Shown here: one piece after another, positions 58,672 to 64,000 of the stretch
How the letters are laid out: every line of letters starts with the position of its first letter
Numbering within the stretch: position 1 is the stretch's first letter
Source: Kordiimonas sp.
Lineage (GTDB): Bacteria > Pseudomonadota > Alphaproteobacteria > Sphingomonadales > Emcibacteraceae
Assembly: GCA_002700365.1 (NCBI GenBank)
Contig: PADB01000012.1
Coordinates: 496,001 to 560,000, forward strand
Direction: 5' to 3'
Length of the DNA stretch: 64,000 nt
Translations under genes and position numbers: made by a program
Notes under the pieces: generated by a model
Seen by the model: the letters and a program-made list of their open reading frames with translations, nothing else
Told to the model about the DNA's origin: nothing
Database searches by the model: none

Positions 58672-61600
58672 ATGGGACACATTATTTCTGCGGCCATCAA
58701 CAATTATCGCATGGTCTTACTGACAATTGTTGTTATCTTTTTTGCGGGTTCGCAGGCTTTGGTGAATATTCCCAAGGAATCTGAACCTGACATCACCATC
58801 CCCGTCTACTATGTGAATATTCACCATGACGGCATTTCACCGGAAGATGCCGAAAGACTATTGGTGAAGCCAATGGAAAAAAACCTTCGCACGTTAGAAG
58901 GTCTCAAAGAAATGAAGTCATTTGCCTATGAAGGCGGGGCAAGCATTGTCGTAGAATTCGACTTTGGTGTAGATCCGGATAAAACACTTCTAGAAGTCCG
59001 TGAAGAAGTCGATAACAGTAAGAAAGACCTTCCCGAAGACACGGACGAACCATCCGTTGAAGAAATCAATGTCAGTTTATTTCCTGTTCTTGATGTCGTC
59101 CTTTATGGCGAAATGCCACAACGCGAGATGTTAAAGGCCGCACGCGACTTACAGGACGACCTCGAATCATTAAGCGGGGTTCTGGAAGTCAACCTGAAGG
59201 GAGACCGCGAAGAATTACTGGAAATCATTATCGATCCATTGCGTCTGGAAAGTTATGACATTTCCTATGAAGAATTAATCGCAACGGTCGTACGGAATAA
59301 TAAACTCGTCGCCGCAGGTGCCTTGGACCCGGATGAAGGCCGTTTTTCCATTAAAGTTCCCGGCCTCTTTGAAACCGCACAGGACGTTTATAATCTTCCC
59401 ATCAAAATTGATGGCGACAGTATCGTAACATTAGCAGACATCACTGAAATTCGACGCACCTACAAAGATGCCGAAACCATTTCCCGCTATAATGGGCAAC
59501 CTTCACTGACTCTCATGGTCACGAAAAAAATCGGGGAAAATGTAATAGAAACAGTCGATAGCGTCAAAGAGCGCGTCGCCGAACGCACACGTTATTGGCC
59601 TGAAAGCTTGCAAATTGCCTATACACGTGACAAATCCGTATATACTAAAGATGATCTCAGCACCCTGCAGAATAGCGTCATTTCTGCTGTACTGTTGGTG
59701 ATGATTGTTGTCATTGTGGCCTTAGGCACCAGATCCGCTATGCTTGTTGCCATCACGATACCGGGCTCCTTTCTGCTTTCCATTCTCCTGCTGAATACTT
59801 TGGGTATGTCATTCAACGTGACAATTATGTTTGGTCTGATTCTATCTGTGGGCCTCTTGGTAGACGGGGCTATTGTTGTAACTGAATTCGCAGACCGCAA
59901 AATGCACGAAGGTATCGATCGCAAAACAGCTTATCGTGAGGCGGCTACCCGTATGTCGTGGCCCATTCTGGCGTCCACAGCAACAACACTGGCCGCTTTC
60001 TTGCCGCTTCTATTCTGGCCCGGCATTGTAGGCGAATTTTTATTCTATCTGCCCATCGCGGTCATCACGACATTATTATCTTCTTTTCTTATGGCTATGA
60101 TCTTCATGCCTACCCTTGGTGCCCTATTTGGCAAGGCAGACACATCAATATCTTCTGCTGTGAATATGTTAGGCGGCGACCACGAAATCGATCCTCAAAA
60201 ACTACCGGGATTAACTGGTCGATATGCGCGCTTTATCCACTATGTTGCCACCCACCCGTTTCGGTCTGTAGTACTGATTTTTGCGCTACTAATCAGCATA
60301 CTTTTCACCTATCTTTCCAATAACAATGGTGTTGTTTTCTTTCCCGACACCTTTGCGCAAACAGCCCTTTTGCAGGTCCATGCCCGTGGAAATATGTCTA
60401 TCAAGGAGCGCGATCAAATCATCATTGAGGTTGAAAATGCAATTGCAGACATTGATGGTATCAAAGGCTACCTTGGTCTCACAGATAACAGTCCTAAATT
60501 CGGGCAGGACATGGCCGAAGATGTCATAGGTCTTATCGCCGTAGAATTCGAAGACTGGCATACGCGCCCGCCCACAGAGAACATCACTGCAGAAATTCGT
60601 GCAAAAACTTCAAAAATTCCCGGCATTTATGTTGAACCAACACTGGCTCGTGACGGCCCCGTACAGGGTAAGGACATTCAAATTGAAATTCAGTCCAATT
60701 TCCCGGAACTTCTCGCACCAGTAACACGTAAAGTCAGACACTTTATGGAAACTGAGCTCACAGGCTTAGAAGATATTGAAGATAGCCTGCCCTTACCCGG
60801 CATTCAGTGGGAATTAATCGTTGATCGCGCTATGGCCGGACGTTTCAACACCGATATCTTAAGCGTGGGCAATGTTGTGCAGCTCGTCACGAATGGCATC
60901 AAAATTGGCGAATACCGCCCCGATGATACAGACGATGAAGTTGATATTCGTGTTCGTTTCCCGGAAGAATACCGCAACCTCACGCAATTAGACGAACTAC
61001 GTGTTCAGACCCCGCATGGACAGGTGCCCGTTGGTAATTTTGTTAAACGCATAGCCTCCCCCAAGGTCAGTACAGTCGAACGCGTAGATACCATCCGTAC
61101 CATGCGCGTAAAATCTAACGTAATTGATGGGGAAAATGTTAATGAACGGGTACAGAAATTGCGCGAATGGCTCGAAGTCCAGGAAATAGACGAACGCGTC
61201 TCTGTAAACATTGTCGGGCAGGATGAAGATCAGAAGGAATCGGAAGAATTTCTTAAATCTGCGTTCCTCATGGCATTATTCCTTATGATGCTTATCCTGG
61301 TGACACAGTTTAACAACTATTATCGGGCCTTCCTGATTTTATTAGCTGTCGTATTGTCCACTTTTGGAGTGCTTTTCGGACTGCTGATTACCGGGCGAAG
61401 TTTTATTGTCGTCATGACAGGCATCGGCATCATTTCATTGGCCGGGATCGTCGTGAATAATAACATCGTTCTGATTGATACCTACGCCGTGTTGCGACGT
61501 CGCGGGGAATCGGCACTTGATGCTATTGTACATACCGCAACACAACGGTTACGTCCGGTCATTTTAACGACGATTACAACCGTTGCTGGTCTACTTCCAA

Positions 61601-61815
61601 TGGCGTTTCAGATAAATATCGATTTTATCCACCGGGAAGTAACCTTTAAAAACCCGGCTTCATATTTCTGGGTAGATCTGGCGATTTCTGTTTGTATGGG
61701 GCTCACCTTTGCTACCATCCTGACACTTGTTTTGACACCGGCAATGTTAGCGGCACAAGTAAAAGTTATGGACAGTTTGCACCGCTTCAAAGGGGCACGA
61801 CGAAAAACGGTATAG
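58672..61815 (+). CDS. RND efflux pump, HAE1/AcrB-like permease
   Basis: Proton-driven inner-membrane transporter. The 1047 aa protein has 12 expected helices and two large periplasmic loops. In helix 4 the usual Asp-Asp pair of AcrB is Asp398-Gly399 (GLLVDGAIVV), and the Lys of helix 10 is replaced by Asn929 (GIVVNNNIVLID), both seen in several related RND subgroups. Substrate cannot be predicted. A local TolC-like gene is missing. Operon with the adaptor upstream; convergent with pssA. Confidence 0.92.
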   Translation: MGHIISAAINNYRMVLLTIVVIFFAGSQALVNIPKESEPDITIPVYYVNIHHDGISPEDAERLLVKPMEKNLRTLEGLKEMKSFAYEGGASIVVEFDFGVDPDKTLLEVREEVDNSKKDLPEDTDEPSVEEINVSLFPVLDVVLYGEMPQREMLKAARDLQDDLESLSGVLEVNLKGDREELLEIIIDPLRLESYDISYEELIATVVRNNKLVAAGALDPDEGRFSIKVPGLFETAQDVYNLPIKIDGDSIVTLADITEIRRTYKDAETISRYNGQPSLTLMVTKKIGENVIETVDSVKERVAERTRYWPESLQIAYTRDKSVYTKDDLSTLQNSVISAVLLVMIVVIVALGTRSAMLVAITIPGSFLLSILLLNTLGMSFNVTIMFGLILSVGLLVDGAIVVTEFADRKMHEGIDRKTAYREAATRMSWPILASTATTLAAFLPLLFWPGIVGEFLFYLPIAVITTLLSSFLMAMIFMPTLGALFGKADTSISSAVNMLGGDHEIDPQKLPGLTGRYARFIHYVATHPFRSVVLIFALLISILFTYLSNNNGVVFFPDTFAQTALLQVHARGNMSIKERDQIIIEVENAIADIDGIKGYLGLTDNSPKFGQDMAEDVIGLIAVEFEDWHTRPPTENITAEIRAKTSKIPGIYVEPTLARDGPVQGKDIQIEIQSNFPELLAPVTRKVRHFMETELTGLEDIEDSLPLPGIQWELIVDRAMAGRFNTDILSVGNVVQLVTNGIKIGEYRPDDTDDEVDIRVRFPEEYRNLTQLDELRVQTPHGQVPVGNFVKRIASPKVSTVERVDTIRTMRVKSNVIDGENVNERVQKLREWLEVQEIDERVSVNIVGQDEDQKESEEFLKSAFLMALFLMMLILVTQFNNYYRAFLILLAVVLSTFGVLFGLLITGRSFIVVMTGIGIISLAGIVVNNNIVLIDTYAVLRRRGESALDAIVHTATQRLRPVILTTITTVAGLLPMAFQINIDFIHREVTFKNPASYFWVDLAISVCMGLTFATILTLVLTPAMLAAQVKVMDSLHRFKGARRKTV

Positions 61816-61893
61816 GAAACTACATTATTCTGCCTTGTCCCTGCTGTCGCTTGCAAAAAGATTATAGCGTCATGCCATCCACAACTGCTGACT

Positions 61894-62667
61894 CTAATCA
61901 GAGCTTTGTTGCGTTTTCCGTGCGCGTTTCACACTAACCGGAATTAACAGCAAATAAATAACGCCAAACAAAGACATCACCCACCAAAGATAACTGACCA
62001 ACAAAGCAGCCAGTAACGTAATCCCAAGCAGGGCTGGTAGAACATATTCGCGACGCACGCCAATGCGCTTAAAGGAGAATGTCGGAATACTGCTGATTGT
62101 CAGGAAGGAAATCAGTGCTAAATGTACGGCACATAACACGGGGCTACGCAAGAACTCTGCGTCTATTTCAAAAGATAGGATAAGCGGCCATAAGGCCAAG
62201 GCCGCAGCAGCTGGCATTGGTACACCAACAAAATAATCTGACCCAGGTTTGCGTTCATGGTCCCCGTCAATAGCCGTATTAAAACGTGCCAGGCGCAGGG
62301 CACTACAGATAATAAATATCAACGCCATGACCCACCCCATGCCGCCGATTGTCTCTAAAGTCCACATATACAAAACCAGCGCGGGGGCAACACCAAAACT
62401 AACCACATCCGACAATGAATCTAATTCAGCCCCGAATTTTGTTGCCCCTTTTAATAAACGGGCCACACGCCCATCAAGGCCATCAAAAATCCCCGCCACC
62501 AGAATGGCTGCAACGGATGCTTCCCAGCGCCCCTCCATGGCAAAGCGAATAGCAGACATACCTGCGCATAAAGCCAGTACCGTCAGTACATTGGGTGCTA
62601 AACTCCGGGCTGGCAACACTGGAAAACGGTATGAGCGTGGTGTCTTCATATTCTGACCTATAGTCAT
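61894..62667 (-). CDS. pssA: CDP-diacylglycerol-serine O-phosphatidyltransferase
   Basis: Forms phosphatidylserine from CDP-diacylglycerol and serine. The 257 aa membrane protein has the full CDP-alcohol phosphotransferase motif: Asp65-Gly66, Ala69-Arg70, Gly79, Asp83 and Asp87 (DGRVAR then GAELDSLSD). About seven to eight helices are visible. This is the membrane type, not the soluble E. coli form. It is 6 bp downstream of psd. Confidence 0.95.
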   Translation of the reverse strand: MTIGQNMKTPRSYRFPVLPARSLAPNVLTVLALCAGMSAIRFAMEGRWEASVAAILVAGIFDGLDGRVARLLKGATKFGAELDSLSDVVSFGVAPALVLYMWTLETIGGMGWVMALIFIICSALRLARFNTAIDGDHERKPGSDYFVGVPMPAAAALALWPLILSFEIDAEFLRSPVLCAVHLALISFLTISSIPTFSFKRIGVRREYVLPALLGITLLAALLVSYLWWVMSLFGVIYLLLIPVSVKRARKTQQSSD

Positions 62668-62673
62668 AATCCT

Positions 62674-63369
62674 TTAGCGAATGATGCCTTCTCTGGGGGG
62701 AGCCTCACTACCATCCAAAGCAATAACCGTCTCACCGGCGATGGCTTTTTGTCCCACGCATACAATCGGGGTCATCCCCTCGTCCAAATATACATCAACA
62801 CGACTACCAAACCGGATCAGGCCGAAACGTTCGCCCGCCTCTACCGGCTGATCATCAGACAGCCAACATAATATCCGACGTGCAACCAGGCCTGCTATTT
62901 GTACAAAGGCAACGTCTTTACCGCTTTGCGTTGTCATGCGAACGGCCTGACGTTCATTATCAATGCTTGCTTTTTCCAACGATGCATTGAGAAATAGGCC
63001 CGGGGTATAAACCAGTTTTGTTACTGTCCCCGCAATAGGAATGCGATTTACATGAACATCAAAGACATTCATAAAAATACTGATCCGCATACGGGCAGCT
63101 TCTCCCATTTCTAACTCTGCTGGCGGCACAGCCAACCCTACGCTCTGCACCAACCCGTCCGCAGGACTTATCATTAGGTCGTCCTGGGTCGGTGTTACCC
63201 GGTCCGGATCACGGAAAAAATAGGCACACCACAGTGTTAAAATCACGCCAACCCACGCAAATGGTGTCCAGCCCAATAAAAAGAGCCCTAATGTGACAAG
63301 GGCAAATACAAATATGAATTTATGACCTTCACGGTGGATGGGCACAAAAATACTGGTGATCGTTTCCAT
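62674..63369 (-). CDS. psd: Phosphatidylserine decarboxylase proenzyme (short type)
   Basis: Makes phosphatidylethanolamine. The 231 aa protein is the short, archaeal/alphaproteobacterial-like form. Two hydrophobic segments lie near the N-terminus (about 18-50). The self-cleavage site that yields the pyruvoyl group is Gly188-Ser189 in RFGSRVD. Together with pssA it forms a short operon. Confidence 0.93.
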   Translation of the reverse strand: METITSIFVPIHREGHKFIFVFALVTLGLFLLGWTPFAWVGVILTLWCAYFFRDPDRVTPTQDDLMISPADGLVQSVGLAVPPAELEMGEAARMRISIFMNVFDVHVNRIPIAGTVTKLVYTPGLFLNASLEKASIDNERQAVRMTTQSGKDVAFVQIAGLVARRILCWLSDDQPVEAGERFGLIRFGSRVDVYLDEGMTPIVCVGQKAIAGETVIALDGSEAPPREGIIR

Positions 63370-63444
63370 TAATGGACCTCGGTTTACTCAATGCCTAATG
63401 CGCAGAAAAATATAATCTTCTTCTACCCGCCCTGCGCCGTTCTA

Positions 63445-64000
63445 TCAAACCTTTTTGGGCGTATCTTCCACGACAGTTTGCGGCATAGCATTTTCCAGGT
63501 CCGCAAGATGCTCACGCATAACAGCAGCTTCCTGTTGTTTTTTCCACATGGCCGCGTATTTTCCATCCAATGCCAATAACGCCTGATGCTTGCCGCGTTC
63601 AACCACTTGCCCTTTTTCCAGTACAAGTATTTCATTCGCATCCACCACAGTTGACAGTCGGTGCGCAATGACCAATGACGTTCTTTCCTTTGCGATGGAT
63701 TTAAGGGAAGATTGTATCTCTCGTTCCGTATGGGTGTCCAATGCGGATGTTGCTTCATCCAACAATAGAATACCTGGATTCTTCAATATGGTTCGGGCAA
63801 TGGCGACTCGTTGTTTTTCGCCTCCCGACAATTTCAGTCCCCGTTCTCCGACCATGGTCTCATATTGATCGGGTAATTGAGCCACAAATTCATGTATGTG
63901 CGCCATCTTGGCCGCACTTATTACTTCTTCATCGCTCGCATCGGGACGGCCATAGCGGATATTGTACATTATCGTATCGTTGAACAGCACTGTATCCTGA
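63445..64000 (-). CDS. ABC transporter, Atm1/HMT1-type ATPase domain (5' end outside window)
   Basis: The C-terminal part of a fused permease-ATPase transporter; the frame continues past base 64000. The ATPase domain shows [10 protein letters not shown], the signature [15 protein letters not shown], Walker [14 protein letters not shown] and the H-loop AHRLST. The phrase [19 protein letters not shown] is typical of the Atm1/ABCB7-like group, which exports a glutathione-linked compound or confers metal tolerance. Walker A is outside the window. A charged tail of about 55 residues follows the ATPase core. It lies 75 bp upstream of psd. Confidence 0.88.
   Translation of the reverse strand, partial: QDTVLFNDTIMYNIRYGRPDASDEEVISAAKMAHIHEFVAQLPDQYETMVGERGLKLSGGEKQRVAIARTILKNPGILLLDEATSALDTHTEREIQSSLKSIAKERTSLVIAHRLSTVVDANEILVLEKGQVVERGKHQALLALDGKYAAMWKKQQEAAVMREHLADLENAMPQTVVEDTPKKV

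Noticed and set aside
61816-61893. Terminator between the RND pump and convergent pssA
   Set aside because: Only a 4 bp imperfect dyad is seen; no stable stem with a T run.

Overview
The window is a gene-dense chromosomal segment of an alphaproteobacterium. Most genes have best-recognised relatives in Rhodospirillales-like lineages, and the base composition is moderate (roughly half G+C by eye). The assignment rests on gene order: lexA-comEC-gltX-gltA, the cell-envelope/translation block, nuoN-birA-coaX-rnj-mce-DUF1467-proS-lolCD-dnaE, and tig-clpP-clpX-lon-hupB-tRNA-Val-tRNA-Asp-nuoA. These are classic alphaproteobacterial arrangements. The compact prolyl-tRNA synthetase and the Rnj/CoaX/BirA cluster fit the same group. 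No phage, insertion sequence, CRISPR array or rRNA is visible.

Layout. Positions 1-6110: the 3' part of lexA, comEC, gltX, gltA and gloA. Positions 6186-17066: a minus-strand block that reads, in order of transcription, rpsB-tsf, pyrH-frr-uppS-cdsA-dxr-rseP-bamA-skp, and an isolated fabZ. In related genomes lpxD lies between skp and fabZ, and lpxA-lpxI-lpxB lie between fabZ and gltA. All are absent here. Positions 17237-25883: NUDIX hydrolase, dnaE, a DUF1761 protein, lolD, lolC, proS and a small exported protein. Positions 25884-26222: an intergenic island with a strong plus-strand terminator and extended hairpins, and no convincing plus-strand gene; this is the best candidate for an unannotated small RNA. 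Positions 26223-44423: one long minus-strand array from nuoA through nuoN (14 complex I genes) into birA, coaX, rnj, mce and a DUF1467 gene. Positions 44931-52357: tRNA-Asp, tRNA-Val, hupB, lon, clpX, clpP, tig and tRNA-Leu. Positions 52561-56524: nnr and tRNA-His on the minus strand, divergent from glnB-glnA, which has a sigma-54-type promoter. Positions 56764-64000: an unrecognised 191-194 aa protein with two FliM-N-like motifs, an RND efflux adaptor and pump, then pssA, psd and the end of an Atm1-type ABC transporter gene.

Functionally this is core metabolism and housekeeping: outer-membrane assembly (BamA, Skp, LolCD, RseP), isoprenoid and undecaprenyl synthesis (Dxr, UppS), phospholipid synthesis (CdsA, PssA, Psd), respiration (complex I), protein quality control (Tig, ClpXP, Lon), nitrogen assimilation (GlnB, GlnA) and translation. 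The points most worth following up are the missing lipid A genes at their usual locus, the candidate small RNA, the protein with two FliM-like docking motifs downstream of glnA, heat-shock-type promoters ahead of clpP, clpX and lon (the clpP one lying inside the tig terminator), and several operator-like palindromes. All functional calls were made by reading the sequence; no database search was run.
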